From the NCBI GenBank assembly GCA_963791885.1, contig CAWBUL010000004.1:1488001-1552000 (forward strand): a stretch of DNA of 64,000 bases, written 5' to 3'. The notes beneath the pieces were generated by a model that was not told the DNA's origin, did not search any database, and worked only from the letters and a program-made list of their open reading frames with translations. Positions 17,338 through 26,141 of this stretch are shown here, piece after piece. The position numbers and the translations under genes are program-made. Each line of letters opens with the position of its first letter. Within the stretch, counting starts at the first letter, position 1. The DNA comes from CAVSUZ01 sp963791885. Lineage in GTDB: Bacteria; Pseudomonadota; Alphaproteobacteria; Acetobacterales; Acetobacteraceae.

Positions 17338-18210
17338 TTAGGGGTTAGGAGCCGAGTTATCCCCAAGATATATGTCCGGCTTGCGAGCCCGCAGCGAATA
17401 CGCCAGCGGCAGCCACTTCCGATCGACCCAGCCCCAAAACCCGTCCGCCTGCCGCACCAGCACCGGCAGCATCTGCCATGGCACGCGATCATGCTCGTGC
17501 AGCCACTCCAGTCGCAGCCCGGCGTCGATCAGCGCCGTCACCACATCACCTAACGGGTGCAGCCATTGATGCGTGGTGTCGTTGGCGAGAACCGCCTCCG
17601 GATCTGCGTAGTCGCTCGCATCGCGTACAACCATTGCAGCGCGCGCCAGATAGGGCCAGTCGAACCGAGGCTGATCGTCCGCCGGCCAGTCCCGCTCAAC
17701 GAACACTAGTGCCGCTGGATGACCTTCAGCGAAGTAAAAGAATCCGCCGGGCCGAAGGAAATGCGCCACGGTACGCGCCCAGCCGAGCAGATCGGGCAGC
17801 CAGCAAATCGTGCCCCAACTGGCGAACACGACATCGAATGCGCCGGCCTCATTCAGCACGGCCGGTGCCTCGTACACATCTGCCTGCACAAAGCGGGCGC
17901 GCTCCGTAAGCCCCAACTCGGCCGCGAGGCCGCGCGCCGCGGCAACGGCTGACCCTGAAAAATCGACGCCCACGACGCTCGCTCCCAACTGCGCCAGCGC
18001 GAGTGAATCCGTCCCGATATGACACTGTAGATGCAGGATCTTTAGACCATCGATGGGCCCCAGCTCGTCCTGAACGAAACCCAGTTCACGCTCGCCTACC
18101 CGCAGCCGTGACAGATCATAGCCGCGCGGCCCGAGATGGACCGGCACGCGCTCATCCCAGTTCGCGCGATTCAGCCGCCGCCAGTCTGGCTCCGCTTCAC
18201 CGTCTGCCAT
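17338..18210 (-). CDS. Class I SAM-dependent methyltransferase
   Basis: The 290-residue protein has motif I as ILHLQCHIGTDSLALAQLG, the acidic post-I residue in VVGVDFS, and a motif IV region FDVVFASWGTICWLPD, all typical of small-molecule class I methyltransferases; C-terminal aromatic-rich residues (VDRKWLPLAYSLRARK) fit a known bacterial subfamily of unknown substrate. The start at 18210 overlaps the 3' end of mazG by 40 bases on the same strand, so it is probably the last gene of the cvpA-purF-SDR-mazG transcript. Confidence 0.85.
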   Translation of the reverse strand: MADGEAEPDWRRLNRANWDERVPVHLGPRGYDLSRLRVGERELGFVQDELGPIDGLKILHLQCHIGTDSLALAQLGASVVGVDFSGSAVAAARGLAAELGLTERARFVQADVYEAPAVLNEAGAFDVVFASWGTICWLPDLLGWARTVAHFLRPGGFFYFAEGHPAALVFVERDWPADDQPRFDWPYLARAAMVVRDASDYADPEAVLANDTTHQWLHPLGDVVTALIDAGLRLEWLHEHDRVPWQMLPVLVRQADGFWGWVDRKWLPLAYSLRARKPDIYLGDNSAPNP

Positions 18211-18953
18211 CGCGCTTCCATCTCCTCCAGGCTCAGTTCAGCCAGACCCTTTCCTTCACGCTCTGCGCCGTGTTCCATTGCATTGAATCGGCGACCAAAC
18301 TTCTCATTCGCTCCACGCAGGCACGTTTCCGGATCTAGGCCCAGCTTCCGCGCCAGGTTCGCAACGACGAACAACAGGTCCCCAACCTCATCGGCAAGCC
18401 GTGCCGGATCGGCCTCGGGCAGTTCCGCCCGTAGTTCCGCGACCTCTTCGTCCAGCTTCTCCAGCACCGCCCCCGCATCCGGCCAGTCGAATCCCACCCG
18501 AGCGGCCCGTGCCGTCAGCTTGAGCGCGCGAGTTAGCGCCGGCAGCGCCAGCGGCACGCCGGTCAGGGTGCCGCGTTCCGCCCGGGCCGCACGCTCCGCG
18601 CTCTTGCTGCCTTCCCAATCCAGCACGCCGGAGCGATCGCCGAACACGTGGGGATGACGGCGGATCATCTTCTCGGTTATGCCGCGCGCCACCTCGGCGA
18701 AGCCGAACAGACCGGCTTCCTCCGCCATCCGCGCGTGATAGACGACCTGGAAGAGCAGATCGCCCAGCTCGTCCTGCAGGCTGGTCATGTCGCGGCGCTC
18801 GATCGCGTCCGCGACTTCGTAGGCTTCTTCGATCGTGTACGGCGCGATCGTCTCGAACCGCTGCTCCCGATCCCACGGACATCCTGTTTCGGGATCACGC
18901 AGCGCCGCCATGACCTCCAGCAGGCGCCGAAGTTCAGCCGCGGCGTTGCTCAT
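18171..18953 (-). CDS. mazG: Nucleoside triphosphate pyrophosphohydrolase MazG
   Basis: MazG hydrolyses (d)NTPs to monophosphate and pyrophosphate, cleaning damaged nucleotides and modulating the stringent response. With the ATG at 18953 it has 260 residues and two MazG domains, each with the metal-binding E-E-x-x-E ... E-x-x-D pattern: TIEEAYEVADAIERRD with QDELGDLLFQVVYHARM, and LDEEVAELRAELPEAD with ADEVGDLLFVVANLARK. The start overlaps the upstream SDR stop by 4 bases (ATGA). An upstream in-frame extension to 19196 is antisense-like filler within the SDR gene and is rejected. Confidence 0.95.
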   Translation of the reverse strand: MSNAAAELRRLLEVMAALRDPETGCPWDREQRFETIAPYTIEEAYEVADAIERRDMTSLQDELGDLLFQVVYHARMAEEAGLFGFAEVARGITEKMIRRHPHVFGDRSGVLDWEGSKSAERAARAERGTLTGVPLALPALTRALKLTARAARVGFDWPDAGAVLEKLDEEVAELRAELPEADPARLADEVGDLLFVVANLARKLGLDPETCLRGANEKFGRRFNAMEHGAEREGKGLAELSLEEMEARWQTVKRSQTGGG

Positions 18954-19651
18954 GCGCTTACCAGCGTTCCGGTCCGCTGTTCGCTCGGCAGGCACAGCGC
19001 GACCAGGGCAGGCGCGATATCGGCTGGGCTCGCGAGACCAGTCGGAATCTCGCCTGGGAATGCATCGCGCCGCAGCCGCGTCGCCATCGGCGGCGGGGCG
19101 AACAGATTTACCCGCACCGATGTGGTTTCGAGCTCGTCGGCCCAGCTTCGCACGAGGTGCTCGAGCCCCGCTTTGCTCGACGCATAGGCCGCCCAATAGG
19201 CTTTCGGCCTCTGCGCCCGTCCGTCCGTCACAAACACCGCCCTTCCGGCTTCGGCGCGGCGCAGCAGCGGCTCCGCCGTCCGCATCAGACGCATTGCGGC
19301 GTTGAAATTAACCTCGACGGGCTCGGCCCATTCGTACGGCATCAGGTGCGACACCGGCGCCAAACGCCCCAGACTGGCCGCGCAATGCACCAGGATGTCC
19401 AGCCGCTGGAAGCGCTGGAAAATGCTGGGACCGAGCTTATCCACGTCATCCGCCTCACGCAGATCGAGTGGCAGCAGCGTCGCCGAACCACCCGCCGCGC
19501 GGATCGCATCGTCCGTCTCTTCCAGCCCACCCTGGCTTCGGGCCGTGATCACGGGATGCGCGCCCAGACGGGCCAGCTCGATCGCCACGGCAGCACCCAG
19601 CCCCCGGCTGGCGCCGGTCACCAGCGCCACCGCCCCATCCAAATCAGGCAT
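18950..19651 (-). CDS. Short-chain dehydrogenase/reductase (SDR)
   Basis: The 233-residue SDR starts MPDLDGAVALVTGASRGLG with the NAD(P)-binding TGxxxGxG motif, and has the catalytic Tyr/Lys as YASSKAGLEHL; the substrate is unknown. The ATG at 19651 overlaps the natural purF stop as TGATG. In the given sequence the frame is continuous with PurF, so a naive reading gives an 848-residue PurF-SDR fusion; removing one extra base at 19673-19674 restores separate proteins. Its stop overlaps mazG by 4 bases. Confidence 0.9.
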   Translation of the reverse strand: MPDLDGAVALVTGASRGLGAAVAIELARLGAHPVITARSQGGLEETDDAIRAAGGSATLLPLDLREADDVDKLGPSIFQRFQRLDILVHCAASLGRLAPVSHLMPYEWAEPVEVNFNAAMRLMRTAEPLLRRAEAGRAVFVTDGRAQRPKAYWAAYASSKAGLEHLVRSWADELETTSVRVNLFAPPPMATRLRRDAFPGEIPTGLASPADIAPALVALCLPSEQRTGTLVSA

Positions 19652-21175
19652 CAGTGGCTTTCCAGCAGGCTCAGGCTGACGTTCGGCGTTGTCGCCCTGA
19701 TCCGGCGTGGGGATCGGATAGTCGCCGGTGAAGCAGGCATCGCAGTAATACGGCTTGTCGCTGTCGCGACCAGCCTGGCCGAGCGCACGGTAAAGTCCAT
19801 CGATGGAAATGAACGCCAGGCTATCGGCGCCAATCTGCTCCGCCATCTCCTCGACGCTGAAGCGAGCGGCCAGCAGCTTGCCGCGTTCCGGTGTGTCGAT
19901 GCCGTAGAAGCAGGAATGGGTCGTCGGCGGAGAGGAGATGCGCATGTGCACCTCCTTCGCGCCTGCCTGGCGTACCATCTCGACGATCTTACGGCTGGTC
20001 GTGCCGCGCACGATTGAGTCATCCACCAGAATCACGCGGCGACCCTCGATCATGGCCTTGTTAGCGGAGTGCTTCAGCTTCACGCCCAGGTTGCGGATGT
20101 GATCCGTGGGCTCGATGAAGGTGCGGCCGACATAGTGGTTGCGAATGATCCCGAGTTCGAACGGCAGGCCGCTCTCGGTCGCATAGCCCATCGCCGCGGG
20201 GACGCCCGAATCCGGCACGGGTACGACCACATCGGCGGGCACGGCTGATTCGCGCGCCAGTTCCGCACCGATACTCTTGCGCGCGCCATAGACCGGCGTG
20301 CCGGACATGACTGAATCGGGGCGGGCGAAATAGATGTACTCGAAGACGCAGAACCGTTCCTTGTTGCGGCCGAACGGCTTGATGCTGCGTACGCCCTGGT
20401 CGTTGATGACCACGATCTCCCCGGGTTCGATCTCGCGGACGAAATCGGCGCCGACGATGTCGAGCGCACAGGTTTCCGAGGCGAGCACCCAGCCGCCGGT
20501 ACCCTCGTTGCCGATGCGGCCGAGGATCAGCGGCCGCACGCCGAGCGGATCGCGCACGCCCATCAACGTGTCGTTCGACAGAGCCACCAGCGAGTACGCG
20601 CCCACCACCTGCTTCAACGCGTCGATCAGCCGGTCAGCCACGGTGGAATAGAGGCTGATGGCGATCAGGTGGATGAACACTTCCGAATCGGTGGTGGACT
20701 GGAACAGGCAGCCTCGCCGCACCAGCGACCGGTGCAGCGCATGCGCGTTCGTCAGGTTACCGTTATGCGCCACGGCGAAGCCGCCGAACTCAAAATCCGC
20801 GTAGAGCGGCTGGACATTGCGCAGGATCGTCCCACCGGTCGTAGCGTAGCGATTGTGACCGATGGCGCTGTTGCCGGGCAGCGACGCGATGACACGCGCA
20901 TCGCCGAAATTGTCTCCGACCAGCCCCATGCCCTTGTGGGAATGGAAGCGGGAACCATCGAAGCTGACGATCCCGGTGGCTTCCTGCCCCCGGTGCTGCA
21001 ACGCGTGCAGCCCCAGTGCGGTCACCGCAGAGGCATCGACGTTGTTCCAGATGCCGAAGACGCCGCATTCCTCGTGCAGCTTGTCGTCGTCTGTTTGGCT
21101 ATCCGATTCACGCGCCGAAGTGCAGTCGCTCTGCCACGTGCGCTTCTCTGCGATCGGATACTGGTCCGCGATCAT
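19651..21175 (-). CDS. purF: Amidophosphoribosyltransferase PurF, with a single-base insertion near its 3' end
   Basis: PurF makes 5-phosphoribosylamine from PRPP and glutamine, the first committed purine step. From the ATG at 21175 the protein has the class II amidotransferase cysteine in LHEECGVFGIWNN (residue about 35, after a propeptide), the PRPP-binding VILVDDSIVRGTTSRKIV, and C-terminal cysteines in YCDACFTGDYP. The expected ending (NAERQLSLLESH then stop, TGATG overlap with the SDR) is recovered if one extra base in the run at 19673-19674 is removed; as given, the frame reads through into the SDR. Length after correction is about 507 residues, normal for PurF. cvpA lies 28 bases upstream. 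Confidence 0.94.
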
Positions 21176-21203
21176 GCGCTTTGGTCCTTCATTCGCGGAT
21201 CCA

Positions 21204-21788
21204 TCATTCGCGGACGGGCGGCTTGCCGGTGGCACGGCCTTGAGGGGTGGCACGGAGCAAGTCATCCTCGGTCGCAACTCGCCCGGCGGGCGGCGCGGGC
21301 ACGCTGGGACGGAAGCTAGCCGGAAGCAGGCCGCGCGCCCAGACAGCACCGGAATAAGCCACCTGCATCGCCCGGGCATGCACGACCGGCGGAGGCCAAT
21401 CGTTGGTCGGCACCACCATCCCGGCGATGATATAGGCGAGCACGACCAGCGCGGCACCCCGTGCGAGGCCGAATACCAGCCCCAGGCTGCGGTCAAGGCC
21501 GCCGAGTGGCGAGCGCCGCACCGCGCGGCCGATCACATGGGCAATGAACAACAGCACGATTAGCGCGCCGAGGAATACCGCTCCGAATGCCGCAGGCTGA
21601 GCCGCACCCGGCCAGGGACGTAGCCAGTCCTGGAAATGCGGGAGGACGAACGGATTGGCCCAGACCGCGAGTGCGGCGGCGGCTAGCCAAGCGCCGATCC
21701 CCAGCACCTCCCGCACGAAGCCGCGCATGAAGGCGAGTGCTCCGGAGATGAGCAGGACCGCCAGGATGACGAGATCGACCCAGGTCAT
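21204..21788 (-). CDS. cvpA: CvpA family inner-membrane protein
   Basis: The ATG at 21788 gives MTWVDLVILAVLLISGALAF and 194 residues with four hydrophobic segments in the first 130, matching the CvpA/colicin V production family (conserved RGFVREVLGIG and GGLDRSLGLVFGLARG). The C-terminal 50 residues are cytoplasmic and Pro/Arg-rich. cvpA next to purF is a widespread arrangement and confirms the call; the precise function of CvpA, linked to envelope stress and biofilm, is unclear. Confidence 0.93.
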   Translation of the reverse strand: MTWVDLVILAVLLISGALAFMRGFVREVLGIGAWLAAAALAVWANPFVLPHFQDWLRPWPGAAQPAAFGAVFLGALIVLLFIAHVIGRAVRRSPLGGLDRSLGLVFGLARGAALVVLAYIIAGMVVPTNDWPPPVVHARAMQVAYSGAVWARGLLPASFRPSVPAPPAGRVATEDDLLRATPQGRATGKPPVRE

Positions 21789-21846
21789 GCGCCCGATTCG
21801 GAAGGGTGGGACGGGTTTACCGAACGGCGCCGGCCGGGCCAAGCTT

Positions 21847-24546
21847 TCAAGCCACGAACCGGCAGGCGGATGCCGCCGATCGCGTATCCATGTTCCGCCC
21901 CCGGTTCCAGTGATCATCGACTTCCGCCGCGCAGCCGAGCATCCGCGCGTACAGGAAGATAGTGAACGCCGCCGTTTCCAGCGTAGAGGCAGGCATCTGG
22001 CCGGCCTGGTACGGCGCCCACAGAATCTTCAGCAGCAGCGCCGCGATTACCGCGTCGATGTTCACGCAATAGACCGTCCGCGACACGCCGGCCTCGAACA
22101 GCGCGCGCACCAGGACGTGGTAATATTCGTGGAACACGTTGTATTCGCCACGCTGCTGACAGAGCGCGCGTACCCAGGCCTCGCGCGGATCGGTGTTCAC
22201 CGGCTTGTCCTTGAACACTGGATGGTTCACGCCCGGAATCTTTCGGATATCCGCCCCCGCAGAGCGCCGTCCCGCCTTGTTGCTGGCGTAGTCGGCGGCG
22301 TAACGCGCCGCCATGGCCGCCAGATCGATCCCGTGGTTCGGGTCTGCCGGATCCGCAAGCCCGCTGTTGTCGAACTGCTCCAACAGAAAAGCCACGCCCT
22401 CATAGCCGTTCCCGCCATGGCTGTAGCCGGAATGCGTCAGGAATCCGATCATGCACTTGTTCAGTTGCACGCGCTCGGGTGTTTCAGGACCGTCGGCTGC
22501 GACTGCACCCTTGGCGCCCTGCGCCGAAATCGTGCCCGGACCGTTCGAGAGCAGCAGTCCCAGCAACGTCTGGAACACGAAACCATCTGCCTCGCTCGGC
22601 CGCGTTCCAAGCAGCGCGAGACAGCCAATATCGTTCAGCGACCAGCGCTGCATCAATTCGTCCTGGTCCACGCCGCAGAACCGCCCCAGTTCGTGGCGCT
22701 CTGCCGGCACCGAGGCGCCCAACAGGGTGCCGAACAACCGCAGATGCCAGGGCAGAGCCTCTGCGGTCAGACGCGAGATGCGCTTGTGCATCAGCGGTCC
22801 CCAGGCCAGCGTGGTGCAGACCGCAGCCAGTACCGCATCGGCCGTGGCATAGCGATCCTCCCGATTCAGATAGCGTAGGAAGGCCGATGTTGCGCCGCGT
22901 GATTTCAGCGCCTGCAGCAACCCCTCCACCTTTGGGTCTGACGTCTCGGCAAATGCCAGACCACGCAAGGCTGCATCGTCCACCCGGGACACGTCGAAGG
23001 TTTCGTCCTCGGCGTTCGCAAGTCCCGCCCGTGCGAACCCGTCGATCATCAGGCGCACAATGCGCCGGGTCTGCTCCATAGGGCGTGGCCCAAGCAGCGC
23101 GGCGGCGGCCGCCATCACAGTGTTGGGCGAATTGCCCGCCGCCCGCGCCGCTTCGGCCGCGGCGAGCTCCAGCCGGCCGTGCAGGTTCACCTCCGCGGCG
23201 AGGGCCGCATTCACCAGCGCGCGGTCGTTTTCGCCCGCGGCCGAACGCAGCAGAACGAAAAACAGGTTCGCCTCGAACGGGCTGCGAGCGGCGTCCAGCA
23301 CCGTCATACCGTGGACGCTTGTCACCTGCGTGCGCGGGTCCATGTATGTCGCGCCCGACGCGTCCTTCATCTGCTGACGCGGCCGGGCGGCGCCGATCTG
23401 CGCATTCAATTGCGCGATCTGCTGACCGTATGGGGCGAGCGCCTGAACCACCGGAATGTCGAGGTCCGGCGGCAGCATCAGGCCCTGGTTGGAGGCGAAC
23501 CAGGGCTTCAGATCCAGGCTGCCTTCCGGCGCGAAATCCCGCCGGGCGCCGTTTTCCCGCATCACCGCGTCGAGCGCGGCGGTGATGTGGGCGATGTTGG
23601 TCACAATCGCCCCACGCTCGGAGAAGACCGGGCGGTCGGGCGTGAAGATGCCGTCCACGCCAAACTTGTCCATGAACCAGCGTTCCTTGCCGGCGGCATC
23701 GTCCCCGCCGCCCGCTAGCGCCCCCGCGTGGCCCACAGCCCGCGTCAGCCTGCTCTTCCACCGCCCGACCACGCAGGCGATCACCGGCTTGGTGAAGGTG
23801 GCGTCGTGTTCGTAGTAACCGCCAGGTTCGACGTACAGAACGGCCGCCTTGCTGCGCGCGTCGTTGGCCAGCGCGAAGGCAAACTCGGGCGCGGCGAAAT
23901 GGATATATACGTCCTTGCCGCTGGAGATCAGAGTGGTCGTGCCCCATCCCGCCATGCGCAGATAGGTGGCGATCGTCGTCGTGAAGTTGCCGGAGTTGGA
24001 GAAGATGGCGATCGAGCCTTTGCGCAGCGCCTCGGCCGGGTTGTCGCCGCCCAGCGCGCCGCCGATCCGCACCTGGTTATGTGAGTCGGCCACACCAAGA
24101 CTGTTGCCCCCGAAAATATCGACGCCGTTGGCCTGACCGAGGGCACGGATTTCGCGGCTATCGTGCACTGACAGCTTTTCCGTCACGATAAAGATCTTGC
24201 GCAGCTCGGGATTCACCCGGATGAGCTCCGCCACTCCGTCACGCGCCGCGCCGGGCGGCAGGTACACCACGCCGCAGTTGAAGTGATGACCAGCGTCCAA
24301 CCCTTCACGGACGCTGTTGAAGACCGGGATCTGTCCCGCCGACGTATCCAGCGCCTGGCCGCGGCGTCCGGGCGACGTGCCGAACACGACGTTACCGCCC
24401 GAATAGTCGTGACTGACCGGAGTGACGTCACTCAATTCGCCGCCGAGGACGTTCAGCACGCACACCCTGTCGCGTCTCGTCGCGATTTCGCTCAGTGAGC
24501 GAACGCCAACGAAATAGCGGAATTCCTCAACGCCTGCCCGCTGCAT
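21847..24546 (-). CDS. ATP-citrate-lyase-like large subunit (CoA-ligase plus citrate-synthase-like domain)
   Basis: The 899-residue protein starts at the ATG 24546, overlapping the partner stop (TGATG). Residues about 1-330 are CoA-binding/succinyl-CoA-synthetase-like, with the phospho-histidine motif as VGHAGALAGGG. The C-terminal 350 residues are citrate-synthase-like: the second catalytic histidine is plausibly in IPGVNHPVFKD and the aspartate in YCVNIDAVIAAL. At the place of the first catalytic histidine (GPxxSGAH in animal ACL) I read GPGTISAQGAKG, without histidine. It is also about 290 residues longer than the Chlorobium-type large subunit as I recall it. Likely role: ATP-dependent cleavage (or synthesis) of citrate or a citrate analogue, giving acetyl-CoA; the substrate is uncertain. 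Confidence 0.75.
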   Translation of the reverse strand: MQRAGVEEFRYFVGVRSLSEIATRRDRVCVLNVLGGELSDVTPVSHDYSGGNVVFGTSPGRRGQALDTSAGQIPVFNSVREGLDAGHHFNCGVVYLPPGAARDGVAELIRVNPELRKIFIVTEKLSVHDSREIRALGQANGVDIFGGNSLGVADSHNQVRIGGALGGDNPAEALRKGSIAIFSNSGNFTTTIATYLRMAGWGTTTLISSGKDVYIHFAAPEFAFALANDARSKAAVLYVEPGGYYEHDATFTKPVIACVVGRWKSRLTRAVGHAGALAGGGDDAAGKERWFMDKFGVDGIFTPDRPVFSERGAIVTNIAHITAALDAVMRENGARRDFAPEGSLDLKPWFASNQGLMLPPDLDIPVVQALAPYGQQIAQLNAQIGAARPRQQMKDASGATYMDPRTQVTSVHGMTVLDAARSPFEANLFFVLLRSAAGENDRALVNAALAAEVNLHGRLELAAAEAARAAGNSPNTVMAAAAALLGPRPMEQTRRIVRLMIDGFARAGLANAEDETFDVSRVDDAALRGLAFAETSDPKVEGLLQALKSRGATSAFLRYLNREDRYATADAVLAAVCTTLAWGPLMHKRISRLTAEALPWHLRLFGTLLGASVPAERHELGRFCGVDQDELMQRWSLNDIGCLALLGTRPSEADGFVFQTLLGLLLSNGPGTISAQGAKGAVAADGPETPERVQLNKCMIGFLTHSGYSHGGNGYEGVAFLLEQFDNSGLADPADPNHGIDLAAMAARYAADYASNKAGRRSAGADIRKIPGVNHPVFKDKPVNTDPREAWVRALCQQRGEYNVFHEYYHVLVRALFEAGVSRTVYCVNIDAVIAALLLKILWAPYQAGQMPASTLETAAFTIFLYARMLGCAAEVDDHWNRGRNMDTRSAASACRFVA

Positions 24547-25820
24547 CACACGGTCCCCCCCCACAGTCGGGCAATTTCTTCCCGGCCGCCGGCCTTCATC
24601 CATTCATCCGCCCGCCGCGCGTAGGAGATCACCTCGCTCATGTCGGAATCGAATCCGAACAATCGGTAGGGCAGACGCAAGCCTTCCAGCGTGTCGCGCA
24701 GCGCGCCCATGCCCCGCACCAGATTCGGCCCACCACGTCCGGCGACGACGAACAGGGGCGTCGGTCCGCGTGCACTTACATGTTCTCGCAACGCGTCGGC
24801 CATAGCGCGGAACGTTTCGAAGATATCCGTGTTGTTCGATTTGCCGCCGATGATGAACAGCACATTCGCCTGGGCCAGCCAGTGCCGGAAGCAGATGCTT
24901 GCCACTTCCTTCATCTTCTCGTACCGCGGGTTGCCGCCGAAATCGGACGAAATGATCGCCGCGTCGCCCAGCAGTTCCGTTACCAGGGAGTTGGCGCCGC
25001 CGCCGAATGTGGGCGCCAGGATGGTGCCGGCGGGATTGATGACATAGACGTCGCTCTGCCCCTGATGGGTGCGAAGCTGATTGATCTCCGCCTCGAAGTC
25101 CGAATAGTCGACCGAGAACAGGTGCGGCGGCAGATCGAGCCGGCTCCAGCGCGGGTCGTCACGATCGAAACCGCCCTTGAAGTCGCAGGCCACCGGCGTC
25201 AGACGCCCACCACGCTCCGGGCGCATGCGGATCGGATTGAGTTCCAGCGTGGTCATGCCGAAATTGTGGTAAAGTTCCCAAAGCTTCGGCAGCTGCTGCA
25301 CAAGCGGGGATATTAGCGCCTGTGGCGCCTTCAGGTCGGATAGTGCGTTCGCCACCACGAAGGCCTTCAGCCCGGTCAGCGGATCGAACGGTACCTGCGC
25401 GAGCTGGTCTTTCTCCAGCTCTTCGATATCCACCCCACCCATGTGCGTAAGCGTCATGGTGGGCGCCCGGAAACGGGTGGAATCGGTGATTGACAAATAT
25501 ACCTCATGCTCGGCCGGGACGGCGCCTTCAAAGGTGACCCCGTTGGCCTTCGCCATTGTGTTTCCGACGCGGTGGGTGACGAAATAGAGCCGTTCCTTTT
25601 CCGCCAGTGCGGTTTTGAGGTCGGAGGCGCGGCCGAGCAGCCCAGACTTACCCTTCTTCCCGACCCCGCCCTTGAAGACCGGCTTGATGAAGACTGAGCC
25701 ATGGCGGTCGATCAGGTCCCGGATGTCCTCCTCGCTGGCGTCGGGTCCGAGCACCTCGGACGTCGGGAAGCCGGCGAACTGCAGTAGCTTCGCCCCATGC
25801 AGCATGCCCGTGACGTCCAT
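24546..25820 (-). CDS. ATP-citrate-lyase-like small subunit (ATP-grasp plus citrate-binding domain)
   Basis: The ATG at 25820 (MDVTGMLHGAKLLQ) gives 424 residues. The N-terminal half is ATP-grasp (VFIKPVFKGGVGKKGKSGLL, THMGGVDIEELE, TTLELNPIRM). The C-terminal half fits the citrate-binding domain of ATP-citrate lyase: INPAGTILAPTFGGGANSL, FIIGGKSNNTDIFETFRA and RGGPNLVRGM align with the matching human ACL segments. The protein is therefore the ATP/citrate subunit, paired with the large subunit through a 1-base overlap. An in-frame extension to 26033 has no family similarity and is rejected. Confidence 0.8.
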   Translation of the reverse strand: MDVTGMLHGAKLLQFAGFPTSEVLGPDASEEDIRDLIDRHGSVFIKPVFKGGVGKKGKSGLLGRASDLKTALAEKERLYFVTHRVGNTMAKANGVTFEGAVPAEHEVYLSITDSTRFRAPTMTLTHMGGVDIEELEKDQLAQVPFDPLTGLKAFVVANALSDLKAPQALISPLVQQLPKLWELYHNFGMTTLELNPIRMRPERGGRLTPVACDFKGGFDRDDPRWSRLDLPPHLFSVDYSDFEAEINQLRTHQGQSDVYVINPAGTILAPTFGGGANSLVTELLGDAAIISSDFGGNPRYEKMKEVASICFRHWLAQANVLFIIGGKSNNTDIFETFRAMADALREHVSARGPTPLFVVAGRGGPNLVRGMGALRDTLEGLRLPYRLFGFDSDMSEVISYARRADEWMKAGGREEIARLWGGTV

Positions 25821-25929
25821 ACGACCCTCCCGAAAGCGTGTGATGGACTTCGCTGCGTATTCGCAACCGGCGGCTGACTGTCCGCGTGGGACAAGTGTAG
25901 AGCCGGACGCAGGCGGCTGGAACGGTAAA

Positions 25930-25947
25930 ACCGCCAATTGAGGCGGT
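25930..25947 (-). terminator. Possible weak intrinsic terminator of radA-otsB
   Basis: On the minus strand ACCGCC-TCAATT-GGCGGT forms a 6-bp perfect stem with a 6-base loop and is followed by TTTA. It lies about 195 bases downstream of the otsB stop and upstream of the citrate-lyase-like operon. The U tract is short, so efficiency is doubtful. Confidence 0.4.
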
Positions 25948-26055
25948 CGTAGAATTTCGGGGCCCCTCCTGCTGTCAGGAGATCGTCGGCCATGAACCTG
26001 CGACAACCAAGACCCAAAAGATAACGGCTGCAATAGATGCGAACAGAACCGCGGT

Positions 26056-26078
26056 GCGCCACGACGTTATCGTGGCGC
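26056..26078. repeat. Perfect 9-bp inverted repeat, 5-base loop
   Basis: GCGCCACGA (26056-26064), loop CGTTA, TCGTGGCGC (26070-26078). The hairpin is strong and lies 63 bases downstream of otsB, but no T-run follows on either strand. It could be a processing/stability hairpin or a factor-dependent terminator element. Confidence 0.55.
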
Positions 26079-26141
26079 GGCGTCCGAACGATGGACCTCA
26101 CTCTGGCCGCGCCGCAGGGCCACTCCTTGCGTCCTCCCCAG

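Larger units (their letters stand above)
25821..26141. other. Intergenic region (321 bp) between the citrate-lyase-like operon and otsB
   Basis: No gene is seen. It holds the 5' region of the minus-strand citrate-lyase-like operon and the 3' end of the radA-otsB transcript, with two inverted repeats listed separately (25930-25947 and 26056-26078). No clear sigma-70 boxes were identified for the downstream operon. Confidence 0.6.

Noticed and set aside
18950..21496. 848-residue PurF-SDR fusion protein
   Set aside because: The fused frame depends on one extra base at 19673-19674 and its N-terminal 107 codons lie in cvpA; separate proteins with normal ends are restored without it.
22484..23947. 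487-codon second frame within the citrate-lyase-like large subunit gene
   Set aside because: Arg/Gly-rich composition typical of an alternative frame in GC-rich DNA and no motifs.
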